Below, in pieces: positions 1 to 11,264 of a DNA stretch of 64,000 bases (its first letter is position 1; every line of letters begins with the position of its first letter). The translations under genes and the position numbers were made by a program. Where the stretch lies: NCBI GenBank assembly GCA_027922465.2, contig BQMF02000612.1, positions 62,001 to 126,000 of the forward strand, in the 5' to 3' direction. The notes under the pieces were generated by a model that saw only the letters and a program-made list of their open reading frames with translations, searched no databases and was not told where the DNA came from. The DNA is from Turritopsis dohrnii. Lineage: Eukaryota; Cnidaria; Hydrozoa; Anthoathecata; Oceaniidae.

Positions 1-189
1 CCAAAATAGCCCCGGGTAACTAGGGTTAAGGAACAGCTTCGTTTTACGAACAAATGCTTTCCGAAAATTGGGGATCATTTTAGTAGACAAGTGTTCCGTC
101 GCTAGTCATGGTGGAACGCCAGACACCAAAATTACCTATCACTGACCATTATAACCACGGAGATGTAAGGATAGAAGAAAAACTTTAGA

Positions 190-886
190 ACTTTATTCGA
201 TAACACTACAACAAAAACAAATACAACATATATTAAATGTCAACGTCTTTTATGCACAACTTAATAAAAATAGTCTTCTACATCAAATACGCTGCACAAT
301 TACACGTTCTTTCCGTTGTACAAAGAACTTTCTAGCATTCTCACTTTCACGGAAGTTCCAGTTCTAAACTTATTTGAAATCCGATTTTCACAATCCGAAA
401 GAAAAAATTTGAAGTAAAGGCCAAAACAAAACAGTTAAAATGAATAACAAAAAACATTTAAAAAAAATCTGTCATAAAATTATGAAGTTCTATTGGACCA
501 GATTGGTCAACCCTGTATTTGAGGTGTTCTTCATACGTGAAATCTTTAGCAAATGCCAGACCATCTTCCAAGTACAGTTTCACACACACATTTCTCCGAT
601 GTCATGAATAATTAATGAGTGGAGACGATGAAACGTTTTGATGCACAATTTAAATTTAAAGCCCTAAAATCAACCTAATAGATGTATACAAATTTTAGTA
701 ACATGTTTTTCGTGTGGAAGTTACGCTTCTTCCTTATTACTAATTGACAAAAATTTAAAAATTCAAAATTTACAGATTAAGTGCAAAAGAATTGTAAATA
801 ACGTGCTACAAAAATCTAACATTAAATAATTAAGGAAATTGTTTCCATGATTCGCATCGATGCTTGATCAAGGTTTCCTAATGGTT
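190..886. other. 3' flank of dispanin gene 1, no gene seen
   Basis: AT-rich sequence downstream of the minus-strand dispanin stop codon, presumably its 3' UTR and flank. About 80 bases around 555-635 recur in degenerate form at 46340-46415, so part of this stretch is dispersed repeat. No coding exon could be supported. Confidence 0.4.
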
Positions 887-2060
887 TCATTTGGTTTTAT
901 TTAATAGTGTGAACCTCAACACAAACAATACCCAAGCGATCACTCCAAAAAATACAGATGCTATGATTGCATATTTGGCCTGTCTTGAAGCTTTTAAAGC
1001 ACCACGAACATCATTAAGTCGAAGGGTTTTAGCCTATAAATACAAAAAAATAAGTGAGAACATTTTATGATGTGTACACCATTATCTATAGAATATAATG
1101 AAACTTCCTTCCATTCGAAGTCTCCTTTTTTTGTTAAAGATAATGAACTATCGTGAGGATGTGTTCCAGTAGTTTTTTTGTGAGATAATGTCCATGAGAT
1201 AGCCAATCACTTTTTTGCTTTGGTAGATGCCTTCTTATTAATAAACAACTATATGTTGCCAGACCATTTCTTAATAAAACTGTTTCTGCTGATGATGTCA
1301 TACTACAACCTTCAGTTCTCCATATCATAGTTCATTATCTTTGATTAATTGGCCTTTGAAGATGCTTTAGAAACTGTTTACCTGATGTGATTTGTAAATC
1401 GCAAGTATGCCAAATGGCCAGCAGCAGAGGATACACGACAGCAAGGCGCCATGACGATAATCTGGAACATCAATTGTTTGAGGCCAGGGATGCTGGTAAC
1501 CACTGACTGGCTGCGTATTTATCACAGTTGTGCCATCCTATGTTCAAAGAAATATATCGTGATGTTTACTGATAACTGTAGTAAAGCGCGATTAGGATGG
1601 TTGGAAAGCATCCTTACCTGTGACTGACGTGTAAAAGCATTTGTAGCAGCCCATGTGGAAGCTTGATTAATCTGGTCCGGCGCCTTTGGATACAATTGGC
1701 TGTTTTCCGAATCAAAATACGATGGTGGAGCTTCTTGTAATTCTAAATCTGTATAAAGACGTCACCCTTTAAGTAACTGTGTGTAAATAGAATTTGTATA
1801 GCAATAAACTTATATTTCTTACAGTTGACACTGATAGGCCTTTTCACTAGCAATTTATATTTCCCAAATTTTTGTATTGATTATAAAAATTATTCAAGTC
1901 ACATAAGTGAAAGTTCAGACCCGAAACCTAGGATTTAGAAGTTTTCTTGTGATAAGTATATAGTTTTTCTTGAATACGCCTTACCAGTTGATTTGGATGG
2001 TAGTTCGAGAATCGTCTTCTGACCTTCTTCTTCATTCATTCGCTTATGCTGTTCCGTCAT
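887..2060 (-). CDS. Dispanin / CD225-domain membrane protein, copy 1
   Basis: Four exons on the minus strand (2060-1985, 1748-1618, 1537-1382, 1033-887), all with GT/AG borders, give a 169-residue protein; introns are in phases 1, 0 and 0. Residues 33-36 are PPSY, a PPxY motif of the kind that binds NEDD4-type WW domains in IFITM3. The CD225 domain spans about 95-163. It has a hydrophobic intramembrane segment with Cys104, Cys107 and Cys108 (likely S-acylation sites), a basic loop with the family motif GALKASRQAKY, and a C-terminal transmembrane helix (about 142-163). The CD225 family (IFITM, PRRT, TMEM91-like) acts in endosomal and plasma membranes and includes antiviral restriction factors; the role here is unknown. 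The start is the only Met in exon 1 preceding the spliced frame with a plausible context. A paralogue with the same exon plan lies at 48529-49556. Confidence 0.88.
1136..1342. repeat. Inverted-repeat insertion in dispanin intron 3
   Basis: A perfect 16-bp inverted repeat (AAAGATAATGAACTAT at 1136-1151, reverse complement at 1327-1342) bounds about 200 bp inside the last intron of dispanin copy 1. This looks like a miniature inverted-repeat element, but no target duplication could be assigned. Confidence 0.45.
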
Positions 2061-2189
2061 CTAGAGATTTTATTGGAGCACATGATTGGATTCACAGTGT
2101 GTTTTTAAAAGGCGCTACACAAAAAATTGTTCCCCGTAATGTTTGACATATTTCTGAAGATATACGTAAAGAAAGAGAAAGAAAAGTGC

Positions 2190-2735
2190 TATCCAATTTT
2201 ACACCGACAAATATAGTAACTCTAACAAGTGTGGTAAATTTTCTACGACAAGTATAGTAACGAAAAATTTAGGAATTCTGACAAAAGTAGTAAACTTACG
2301 TCAAATGTAGTAAACGCCTTAAAGATTGAAATGAACCATAAATAGGAGAAGCGCGTGAAGACCTTTACCAGATAAAGCCAAAATTGGGCATGCGCAGTTA
2401 AAAAATGAGCCATAATTAGAAAAATCATATTAAGATCTTTCAGTGCTATCAGGTAGCTGTGTAATAAGCCTGTAATTCGCGCATGCACAGTAAGATACTA
2501 TTACTGGAAGCAAAATTAGTCATAATTAGGCAAAACACATCAAGTGGCTTTCTAAGGGTTATGAAGTGTTCATATAGTAAAACCCAAAATTGCGCATGCG
2601 CAATAACAGAATGGTAATATGAGCTAAATAAGCCATAACTAGGCATAACTCATCAAGCTCTTCATTATATAGATTTTCAAGAGGTATCAAGTGACCATAT
2701 AATAGAACTTAAGTTCGCACATGCGTAGTACTTCG
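2190..2735. repeat. Degenerate tandem repeat with GCATGCGC palindromes
   Basis: Four loosely conserved units of about 95-125 bp, each with a GCGCATGCGCA-like palindrome (near 2386, 2480, 2589 and 2715). The palindromes are followed by related text of the form gccataattaggcaaa and a heptamer-rich tail. The palindrome resembles the NRF1 consensus. No gene model lies across it. Confidence 0.5.
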
Positions 2736-2973
2736 TGCATATGATAAGCAACAAATACAACATCAAATGGTTTGATGGAGAAGATACTCCAGATGTAATC
2801 GATGTTGTTGAAGAGGATTGCGAAGGTAAATTCTTTAAATAATCTTATTATACTAATTCGCTTTGTACATACCACTTTTAATTTAGAGAGTGATAGATTT
2901 CGTTTTCTTTTAACGGTCAAAACCTTCTTAATTTTTCACTTTTCGTCGTAAAACCACGCAGAGGCGAGAGCGT

Positions 2974-3080
2974 TTTTACGGTAGCAGCGAAGCGAATACC
3001 ATATTAAAACACCCTTGGACTCCTCCTCCTCCTCCTCCTCCTACTACTACTACCGACCGAAATGGCAGTTTAGCCTGTGC
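2974..3080. repeat. Dispersed repeat with embedded TCC/TAC microsatellite, copy 1
   Basis: Begins with acggtagcagcgaa, continues through a stretch ending in acacccttggact, then a (TCC)n(TAC)n run and a shared tail containing ggcagtttagcct. The same order occurs at 49655-49750, where the trinucleotide run is mostly (TAC)n. This is one repeat family with an unstable triplet run. Confidence 0.65.
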
Positions 3081-3279
3081 AGCTTACCAATGTCGCTTCC
3101 GAAACTGCGTAAATTGCAACTAAAGAACGGAGGCTAATAATTTTTATAACTATCAAAACATTCTTTATACGTTCTTTTAGTATTTTACCATAGATTCGCC
3201 ATTACATAAACATTTTCCTATTAAAAACACGGTGGGGAACTTTAGTTGCACCTAAAAATAAAGTTAAGCTTTGGTTTTG

Positions 3280-3540
3280 GAGCGTCTTGTGCTTCGAAGT
3301 TCGAAGCTCTCTTCTTCTTGCAGTTACAAAGATTCATCAAAATTCATCGAACTTAAACCTTTTAAAAGCATGTTACATTTTTTTATATTTTGTGCGTGTG
3401 TATTTGGTTTGCTTGTCTACAAAAATGTCTTGGATTAAAGTTGGAAACGGTTTTACTTCGTTTCTTATATTTTTAGAAGACGTTTGTTTTTTTTTTCTTT
3501 TCGGTCTTACAGCTTTCTTTTTATAAAAAAGGTTCATATA
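3280..3540. repeat. Degenerate dispersed repeat, relatives at 41440 and 45930
   Basis: Weak but repeated similarity to 45930-46140 and more distantly 41440-41640. Shared text includes aagattcatcg, a T-rich run and an 'atatttttt...gaaga' tail. Small ORFs in it translate to similar low-complexity hydrophobic strings in both copies, which fits shared repeat ancestry better than a gene. Confidence 0.35.
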
Positions 3541-3557
3541 TGTAGTAGAAAAACAAA

Positions 3558-3750
3558 ATGGCAGACAAAAGTAACAAGCTGAGTAGAAGAAGAAGAAATT
3601 TTAGCTGTTGAAGTAAAAAAATATCCGTGCTTGTTTGACAAAAGTGACAAGGGATATAAAGAAAAAGATTGTGTTGCAAACGCATGGGAAGAAGTAGCAG
3701 AATCTCGTTTAATTTCCCCAAAAGTTCGCCTGCGTGGCCGTCTGTCGTAA
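3558..3750 (+). pseudogene. MADF-domain remnant
   Basis: From 3586 to the TAA at 3748-3750 an open frame of 54 codons reads like the start of a MADF (Myb/SANT-like, Adf-1) domain. It has the acidic start EEEILAVEVKKYPCLF, then DKSDKGYKEK and NAWEEVAE, matching the family's V..yP.Ly....Y+.k..+..aW.eia pattern. The natural Met at 3558 is one base out of frame with it, and the domain ends early, before the usual KW..LR..F half. MADF proteins act as DNA-binding factors and also occur as the second ORF of PIF/Harbinger transposons. I read this as a broken transposon-associated copy. Confidence 0.55.
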
Positions 3751-3780
3751 GAAGCCCGAGTGGAAGATACATTAATATAA

Positions 3781-4590
3781 CCGTTCTATAGAGGACTGTA
3801 TATTCAACTGAAAACTATTTACAAAGTTTAAATATAAGTGTCTCGTTCCAGTCCACTTAACATAACACCGTCTTCGTAGCAAAAGCATTAACAAAATCTT
3901 TTTCCACAACAAAACGTTCATCTTTCAATACTGTCGCTCCTTATCTTAGCTTTTTTTTACTTTATCCTTAACCATGGACGTATGCGTCCATGCCTTAACA
4001 CAGTGTGAACGTAAAAAGTACCTGCAGATCAAATTTCAAGAATCGGCTAACGAAATATGCGCACTATGATTATCTCATCATTAGCCCATAGTGTGAACCA
4101 CGCTTAAGGAATGGTTTTTATTTAGTTTTGAAAGATTAAATACTATCTATAGCTTTGAATAGATATCTTAGTATATGAGTCAAAATAATTCTTTCGTTTA
4201 CTATGTATATATATGCTGCTGGATGAAAAACGAAGACGAGAGTAATTTATTTTGGTAACGCGCGCTATTATTATTTTTATAGTTAGCACAGAAGATATGA
4301 TTTTATTTATTTATTTACAGATCAATTAAAAATGGTCCCACAGCTATGACTGTTTTCTTTTCTCCTGGCTGTGGAAGTAGGGAACGTGTTATGCTGTGAA
4401 ATTGTATCTATTGACGATGTTTGATGCTTTGTCTGCATGCCTTTCTGCCAGCCATTCATGCCTTTTGTTTTGGTTTGCTTAAATATGGTTGCAGTAGTAG
4501 TAAGTATTGTAGCTGTTCTTCACTGAAATCTTTTTCTTTTAGGTTAGAAAAGAAAAAGTATATATATATACGAAATATATTGGTTAAACT
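3781..4590. other. No supported gene
   Basis: AT-rich sequence with a short perfect palindrome (atggacgtatgcgtccat near 3973), a (TTTA)n run near 4303, and TA-rich text near 4560. Nothing here could be assigned to a coding exon or a named repeat. Confidence 0.3.
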
Positions 4591-4857
4591 ATGGTGTTGA
4601 AAAGGTTAGTTAAAAGAAGAATGGATTATGTATTTCATTGCGATTGTACTACAAAAAGGAAGCATTGCTGGGGTATATTTTTCTTCAGTTTATATTTGTT
4701 TACGGCATTCATTATTTTGTGTTATGGTAATTGCTACATACTTGCTGGATATATAAGTTTAGCATTCTTTTTATTTGTAGCTTTTAATATCTTCTGGGTA
4801 TTAAATTATGGTTTTGGTCAAAGTAGGGCATTTCGTTGTTTCAATTATTTTTATTAA
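4591..4857 (+). CDS. Possible small two-pass membrane ORF
   Basis: An 88-codon ORF with a basic N-terminus (KRLVKRR) and two hydrophobic stretches (about residues 28-46 and 51-72) separated by a short turn, with several cysteines. I do not recognise a family. Such ORFs arise easily in T-rich DNA, and there is no paralogue in the window, no clear splice signal and no neighbouring gene to support it. Confidence 0.2.
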   Translation: MVLKRLVKRRMDYVFHCDCTTKRKHCWGIFFFSLYLFTAFIILCYGNCYILAGYISLAFFLFVAFNIFWVLNYGFGQSRAFRCFNYFY

Positions 4858-5489
4858 TTTGATGTTTGGTTGTTTATGCCAGGTAAAAGTCTTTATTCTA
4901 TCCAGTGTTGAGTGAACCTGTATTGACTCAGAGTAATCGATTGACTTTATAGACCTTCCGACCTCTACAAATTTTGTCGTTTAATTTTTATCTTAAGGAT
5001 AAATGCGTACTTGAATTTTTTTTGTTTGTTTTCTTTCTTTTTGTTTTGTTTTTTATTTCAATATTGTTATAGCATGATTAGGTTTTCGGTATTACAATTG
5101 AAGTATTAATTTTTTAGGTAATAATAAGAAAAGCATAAAAAAATGAAACTCATGGTTTTAATCATTACGTTGATGGTTTGGGAAGAACAGACTATATATC
5201 ATTTCAAAAATTCATTAATAGTTGCAGTCCAGTAGTAACTTTGGAACAAAAGAAAAAGTTGGAAGGTATCAATTTGTTTTGAATTAACATTTTGTAGTGT
5301 TTAGTTTTGTTTGTCTGGGTAAACAGTTCTGTGTTATATATATTGCCATTTTTTTACATTAAAGTTACTTCTCTTCTGCGTATAAATATATTCTGAGCCA
5401 TGTTGCTATTTGTTTCTGTTTTAAAATTTCTGAATGTAAGAAATGAATTAAAAAATTAATGCCTGAAAATAAACTTTTACACAAGTTAA
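4858..5489. other. No supported gene
   Basis: AT-rich intergenic sequence. A frame of about 45 codons ending near 5281 is open but has an upstream stop and neither a Met nor an acceptor site, so it is not called. Confidence 0.3.
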
Positions 5490-5765
5490 ATTCTTCGACA
5501 CAACGCATACTGAACATGGGTGGCGAGCGACGCCGACTGGGCGAGAACCAATAAGGATAACTGACGTTTATTAGGGTCAGCGATGCGGGTGATAGGGTGA
5601 CGCATCATTTGGGCCTAATTTTTCATTTGGTACTGCGGATATGACGTCATCAAAATCTTTGATCGACGATATCTCTGCAACGGTGGATCGAGGCAAACGA
5701 TTCCATACACTTTTTTATCAGTTTTTCGTCACGGGGGAACGCGGAATTTGACACATCCTTTTTGA
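5490..5765 (+). mobile_element. Rearranged Helitron fragment
   Basis: Shares the internal Helitron block of this window on the plus strand: aaccaata..aactgacgtt, the TGACGTCAT site, the gatatctctgcaacggt segment and the ccatacact..atcagttttt segment. A degraded family-B 3' end (gaacatgggtggcgagcgacgccg) lies immediately to the left instead of to the right, so the fragment is rearranged. Confidence 0.65.
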
Positions 5766-6347
5766 AGTTAAACACGGTAAAAGTTCTTCACAAATTTTCC
5801 TAATTCAATCATTTGAGTAAGGGGTTTGAGGCAAGTAAGCTCGGCATTCCCCTCTAAAAACTGTTAATTTTTTGTGTTTTTGTGCTGTAGAAAGCTATAA
5901 CATACTTCATGCAAAATTTTATCCATGTAACTCAAAGGGTGGATGAAGAGAAACTTGGGCAAATTTGGGTCAAGTAAGCTAGGCGATACCATCAAAGATT
6001 TTAGTAAGTTTTTGTGATTTTATATTGCTGATATAGCAAAATAACTTTTCCTTGAGTTTGCTTCATGTAACTTATGCGGTGACTGAAAACCAATTTTAGA
6101 GAAATTCTATTGGGCCTAAAATCCGATGCCCCCCCCCCCCCCCCCCTATCCCCTAACTCCCCCACTCCCACCCATGACGAGGCGTTCCACGATCAGTGTT
6201 ACATAAAAAAAGGCAGAGCAAATCCATTTTGAGGTAACAACGAATAAGTATGTCTATAGTGACGGATCGGATTAGATTCAGTTCCCTTCGTGTGGTATAG
6301 ATCCACGAAGGTTGCTTTTACTCATGGTTATAAGTTAAATTGAAATT
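5766..6347. other. No gene; poly-C tract at about 6129-6147
   Basis: Unassigned sequence with a run of about 19 C residues followed by C-rich text. Otherwise nothing recognisable. Confidence 0.35.
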
Positions 6348-6572
6348 GGGGAGATTTGTAAACTCGACGAGCCTGTTACACGAAAAAATCAATTACTTGT
6401 GAGAATTATTTAAAACTGTTCAATTAAAAAGTTACTTCAGAGATTTAAAGCCTTTGCTTGTATCAAAAGAAACATTATTACTTTGCACGCTTATTTCAAG
6501 TGTTGATGTGAATTTTCTAATGATTCATGGGGAAAAATTCACGAACAACTCTACTAAGTTGTATAACATTCC
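6348..6572 (+). repeat. Dispersed repeat, inverted partner at 63237-63461
   Basis: About 220 bp starting GGGAGATTTGTAAACTCGAC and running through the acaacTctactaagttgtata region. Its reverse complement is found at 63237-63461 with substitutions and small indels. It is an unclassified dispersed family with no coding potential seen. Confidence 0.6.
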
Positions 6573-7399
6573 ATACAAATCTATAGAAAAATAGTTTCGT
6601 GTAAACGAAACATAAATCTGACATTTCCTACCAACTTAAAATTTCCATTCAACAAATCTGAAATTTCCCACCAAGCAAAAACGTCAATCAAATTTCAATC
6701 AACCATTATGATTAACTGGGTTTAGCATTGCTGTTTGTGAAGGTTGTTTGTTGGTCAGCGCGAAGCAGCTGATCTTTCATTAGCGTTTGTCCTTCCGTCC
6801 GTTATTCCAGAATTTTTGTCCACAGTTCTAGCCTGGATCCCTCATTGAAGGCTGATATCACTAGAGGCTGTTTACTAATCGTGGCTTAATTTAGGTTTTC
6901 CAGGTAATTTATAATTACAACTATTTTATCAGGGTGAGTGCGGCTTCAAATTAAAACATGGGTTTAATGGTTTTAAGTCCGTCACACAGATATCGTTTTG
7001 GAAATAAAAGCTAAAGGAAGGGTTATTTTTCACCAGAGAAGTAAAGGGATGGTAATATTATCACCGTACACTATAATTCTTGAACCTGTTTGTATACTGT
7101 TCAGTTAGATTTTGTGTTTTGTGCTATATTGGTCAGACCTGGAGATAGAGCTCTGCTGCCTCCAAAACGACCTCCTACATTCAGTACATCGGATATATGT
7201 TATTTTTTATGTATTTGTACAAATGTGTCCATCAATATAGTCGAGTTTTCAATGTTACTTTACCCTTTCTAAAATAAAAATTATAAAATGAGAAATTTAT
7301 CTAGTCATTCACACAAAAATAAACAGACAACATTTTGAAGTTTATAAACTCATGTAAGTGTAATGTAATGTAAGGAAAAGAACGAAATATATATATTTA
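6573..7399. other. No supported gene
   Basis: AT-rich sequence left of the Helitron array. A 60-codon ORF at 7090-7272 has no recognised domain and is not called. Confidence 0.3.
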
Positions 7400-7961
7400 C
7401 TAGTATCTCGCGTAAAAGTTTTTTACGACTTTAATTTCGAAAAGAATCTGCAGAAATACGACGCGTTCCCGTGTGTGTACCCCGTGACGAAAATTTTAAT
7501 TACGGAATTGGAAATGGAAAGTGTACCCATATTGTAGAGCTCGAAAAACTGAGCAAAAAAATGTATGGGATCGTTTCGTTACGATCAACCGCAGCAGAGA
7601 TATAGTCGATCAAAGATTTTAATGACGTCATATCCGCAGTACCAAATAAAAATTAGGCCCAAATGTTGCGTCACCCCGTCACCCGTATCGCCGACCCTAT
7701 AAAACGTCAGTTATCCCTATTGGTTCTCGAGATATTTCCCCGAAATCGTCGCGTTCGATTGGGGATGCAATGCAATGGTTCCCCCGTGATAAGATAAGAA
7801 TAACTGACGTCACGCCGCGTGCTATTATACTAATCGTCAATTAACAATGGTCTAACGAAAAAATGACCACGATTAAGAAGATTTTGACCGTAAATTTTAA
7901 AAAAACACAACACTCTCTAAAATAAAAGTGGGATGCACGATTGCGGATTAGTATAATAAGA
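7400..7961 (-). mobile_element. Helitron family A, unit 1
   Basis: First unit of the head-to-tail array. On the minus strand its 3' end is a 7-bp stem (CGTAAAA/TTTTACG, loop AAC), a 7-nt spacer CGAGATA and CTAG. The next minus-strand base is T (plus-strand A at 7399), which fits A/T Helitron insertion. Two TGACGTCA sites lie inside. The 45-codon frame seen in other units is broken by a TAG. Confidence 0.8.
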
Positions 7962-8499
7962 TAGTATCTTGCGTAAAAGTTTTTTACGACTTTAATTTCG
8001 AAGATGTTGTCACGAAAATAGGTGACAAAAAATTAAAGTACCAAATTTCGGAAAAAGACTGTACCCATGTTGTAGAGCTCGAAAAACTGATCAAAAAAAT
8101 GTATGGGATCGTTTCGCTACGACCGACCGTTGGAGAGATATCATCAATCAAAGATTTTGATGACGTCATAGCCGCAGTACCAAATAAAATTTAGGCCCAA
8201 ATGTTGCGTTACCCCATCACCCGTGTTGCCGACCCTACAAAACGTCAGTTATCGCTATTGGTTCTCGAGATATTTCCCCAAAAACGTCGCGTTCGATTGG
8301 GGATGCAATGCAATGAATCCCGCGTGATACGACAAAAATAACTGACGTCACGCCGCGTGCTATTATACTAATCGTCAATTATCAATGGTCTAACGAAAAA
8401 ATGACCACGATTAAGAAGATTTTGACCGTAAATTTAGAAAAAACACAACACTCTCTAAGTTAAATGTGTTACACACGATTGCGAATTAGTATAAGTAGA
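7962..8499 (-). mobile_element. Helitron family A, unit 2
   Basis: Follows unit 1 directly; the C of the CTAG has been lost at the junction. It ends (5' end on the minus strand) with TCTACTTATACTAATTCGC. The mid-unit frame THVVELEKLIKKMYGIVSLR... is open, and both TGACGTCA sites are present. Confidence 0.8.
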
Positions 8500-9057
8500 C
8501 TAGTATCTCGCGTAAAAGTTTTTTACGACTTTAATTTCGAAAAGAATCTGCAGAAATACGACGCGTTCCCGTGTGTGTACCCCGTGACGAAAATTTTAAT
8601 TACGGATTTGGAAATGGAAAGTGTACCCATGTTGTAGAGCTCGAAAAACTGAGCAAAAAAATGTATGGGATTGTTTCGCTACGATAAACCGTTGCAGAGA
8701 TATCGTCGATCAAAGATTTTAATGACGTCATATCCGCAGTACCAAATAAAATTTAGTCCCAAATGATGCGCCATCCCATCATCCGTGTCACCAACCCCTG
8801 AAAACCTCAGTTATCTCTATTGGTTCTCGAGATATTTCCCCAAAAACGTCGCGTTCGATTGGGGTCGCAATGCAATGGTTCCTCCGTGATATGCTAAAAT
8901 GAAACTGACGTCACGCCGCGTGCTATTATACTAATCGTCAATTGTCAATGGTCTAACGAAAAAATGACCACGATTAAGAAGATTTTGACCGTAAATTTCG
9001 AAAAAACACAACACTCTCTAAAATAAAAGTGGTATGCACAACGCGGATTAGTATATA
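8500..9057 (-). mobile_element. Helitron family A, unit 3
   Basis: Begins with an exact CTAG junction. The minus-strand 5' end reads TATATACTAATCCGC, so the first bases (TCTA) are missing relative to units 2 and 6. The 3' hairpin is intact, and the 45-codon frame has one stop. Confidence 0.8.
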
Positions 9058-9622
9058 CTAGTATCTCGCGTAAAAGTTTTTTACGACTTTAATTTCGAAA
9101 AGATGCTGCAGAAATACGACGCGTTCCCGTGTGCGTACCCCGTGACGAAAATTTCAATTACGGAATCGGGACTGGAAAATGTACCCATGTTGTAGAGCTC
9201 GAAGAGCTGATCAAAAAAGTGTATGGGATCGTTTCGCTACGACCAACCGTTGCGGAGAAATCGCTGATCAAAGATTTCGATGACGTCATATCCGCAGTAC
9301 CAAATAAAATTTAGTCCAAAATGATGCGTCACCCCATCACCCGTATCACGGACCCTAAAAAACGTCAGTTATCCCTATTGGTTCTTGAGATATTTCCCCA
9401 AAAACGTCGCGTTCGATTGGGGATGCAATGCAATGATTCCCCGTGATCATAAAAAACTGACGTCAAATGATGCCACGTGCTATTATACTAATCGTGAATG
9501 TGTCTTGCGTGGGCGAACTGCCGCTATGTGACCACGATTAAGAAGGATTTGACCATTAAAAAACAAAAAAACAAACACTCTCTAAGTTAAATGTGTTGCA
9601 CACGCACGCGAATTAGTATATA
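9058..9622 (-). mobile_element. Helitron family A, unit 4
   Basis: Exact CTAG at the left border and intact 3' hairpin. It has a distinct 5' third (cttgcgtgggcgaactgccgc) shared with units 5 and 6, so units 4-6 form a subtype. The 45-codon frame is open. Confidence 0.8.
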
Positions 9623-10198
9623 CTAGTATCTCGCGTAAAAGTTTTTTACGACTTTAATTTCGAAAAGAATCTGCAGAAATACGACGCGTTTCCGTGTGTG
9701 TACCCGTGACGAAAATTTTAATTACGGAATTGGAAATGGAAAGTGTACCCATGTTGTAGAGCTCGAAAAACTGATCAAAAAAGTGTATGGGATCGTTTCC
9801 CTACGATCAACCGTTGCAGAGATATCGTCGATCAAAGATTTTAATGACGTCATATCCGCAGTACCAAATAAAATTTAGGCCCAAATGTTGCGTCACCCCG
9901 TCACCCGTATCGCGGACCCCAAAAAACGTCAGTTATCCCTATTGGTTCTCGAGATATTTCCCCAAAAACGTCGCGTTCGATTGGGGATGCAATGCAATGA
10001 TTCCCCGTGACAATAAAAACATCTGTGACGTCAAATGATGCCACGTGCTATTATACTAATCGTGAATGTGTCTTGCGTGGTCGAACTGCCGCTATATGAC
10101 CACGATTAAGAAGATTTTGACCATTAAAAAAACAAAAACACAACACTCTCTAAGTTAAATGTGTTGCACACGCACGCGGATTAGTATAAGTAGATAGA
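9623..10198 (-). mobile_element. Helitron family A, unit 5
   Basis: Same subtype as units 4 and 6. The minus-strand 5' end is TCTATCTACTTATACTAATCC, a slightly extended start. The hairpin is intact and the frame open. Confidence 0.8.
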
Positions 10199-10733
10199 CT
10201 AGTATCTCGCGTAAAAGTTTTTTACGGCTTTATTTTCGGGAAGGATGTGTCGAAAATAGGTGACGAAAAATTAAACCATGGAATCACATATAGAAAGTGT
10301 ACCCATGTTGTAGAGCTTGAAAAACTGATCAAAAAAATGTATGGGATCGTTTCGCTACGGTCAACGGTTGCAGAGATATCGTTGATTAAAGATTTTGATG
10401 ACGTCATATCCGCAGTACCAAATAAAATTTAGGTCCAAATGTTGTGTCACCCAATCACCCGTATCGCGGACCCTAAAAAACGTCAGTTATCCCCATTGGT
10501 TCTCGAGATATTTCCCCAAAAACGTCGCGTTCGATTGGGGATGCAATGCAATGGTTCCCCGTGATAATAAAAACATCTGACGTCAAATGATGCCACGTGC
10601 TATTATACTAATCGTGAATGTGTCTTGCGTGGTCGAACCGCCGCTATATGACCACGATTAAGAAGATTTTGACCATTAAAAAAACAAAAACACAACACTC
10701 TCTAAGTTAAATGTGTTACACACGCACGCGGAT

Positions 10734-10744
10734 TAGTATAAGTA
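10734..10744. repeat. 11-bp target duplication, left copy
   Basis: TAGTATAAGTA flanks the left end of the transposon and is repeated exactly at 16004-16014. The 5' ends of Helitron units 2, 5 and 6 carry a single copy. Confidence 0.85.
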
Positions 10745-11264
10745 GGCTGTTCAGTCACGTGACAAAATTCTGTAGATGAAAAAATTCCGAGAGAAGCGGA
10801 ATTTTGTTACTCGGCTTTTTTAAGCGACTGTATTTTGGGTACATGCACGTATTGTCAGTTTTCTCACCCAAATATATATTGCACCCATACAGTTTGGGCA
10901 CCTTTTGAAAGATAATTGATTTTCCGATATTCTATCAGGTGAAAATACAAAAAACCGATTCAAGAAGATTGAATTTCAAGTAAGTAAACATTTGATTGTT
11001 TTCCCAAAAGGACTCGATTTATTAATTCTCACTATTTTCACTTAGAATAATGTTCTATAATTCCTATATTTTGAGTTTAGTACAATAGTTTTGATGTTTT
11101 CACCTATTTACTGGGGAAAAATGAATTTTTTCAAGGGCACTCATACATACGGTGTTGTCTTACCACACGCCACCACCATCTTGTTTGTTTTGATAGTGTT
11201 TTTCTGCCAACAACCTGTTAGATGTGTAATTTTTTACATTAACAGGCCATTGGTTAGTTTGGAA

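Noticed and set aside
86..188. Possible plus-strand terminal exon (MVERQTPKLPITDHYNHG...)
   Set aside because: A plausible acceptor and 26 codons, but no upstream exon in the window and no recognised family.
5143..5281. Open frame NETHGFNHYVDGLGRTDYIS...
   Set aside because: Preceded by an in-frame stop with no Met or acceptor between.
7984..10580. Sixty- to eighty-codon ORFs in Helitron units as genes
   Set aside because: They recur because the units are repeats; several copies have stops and no start or promoter is conserved. Kept only as a finding to test.
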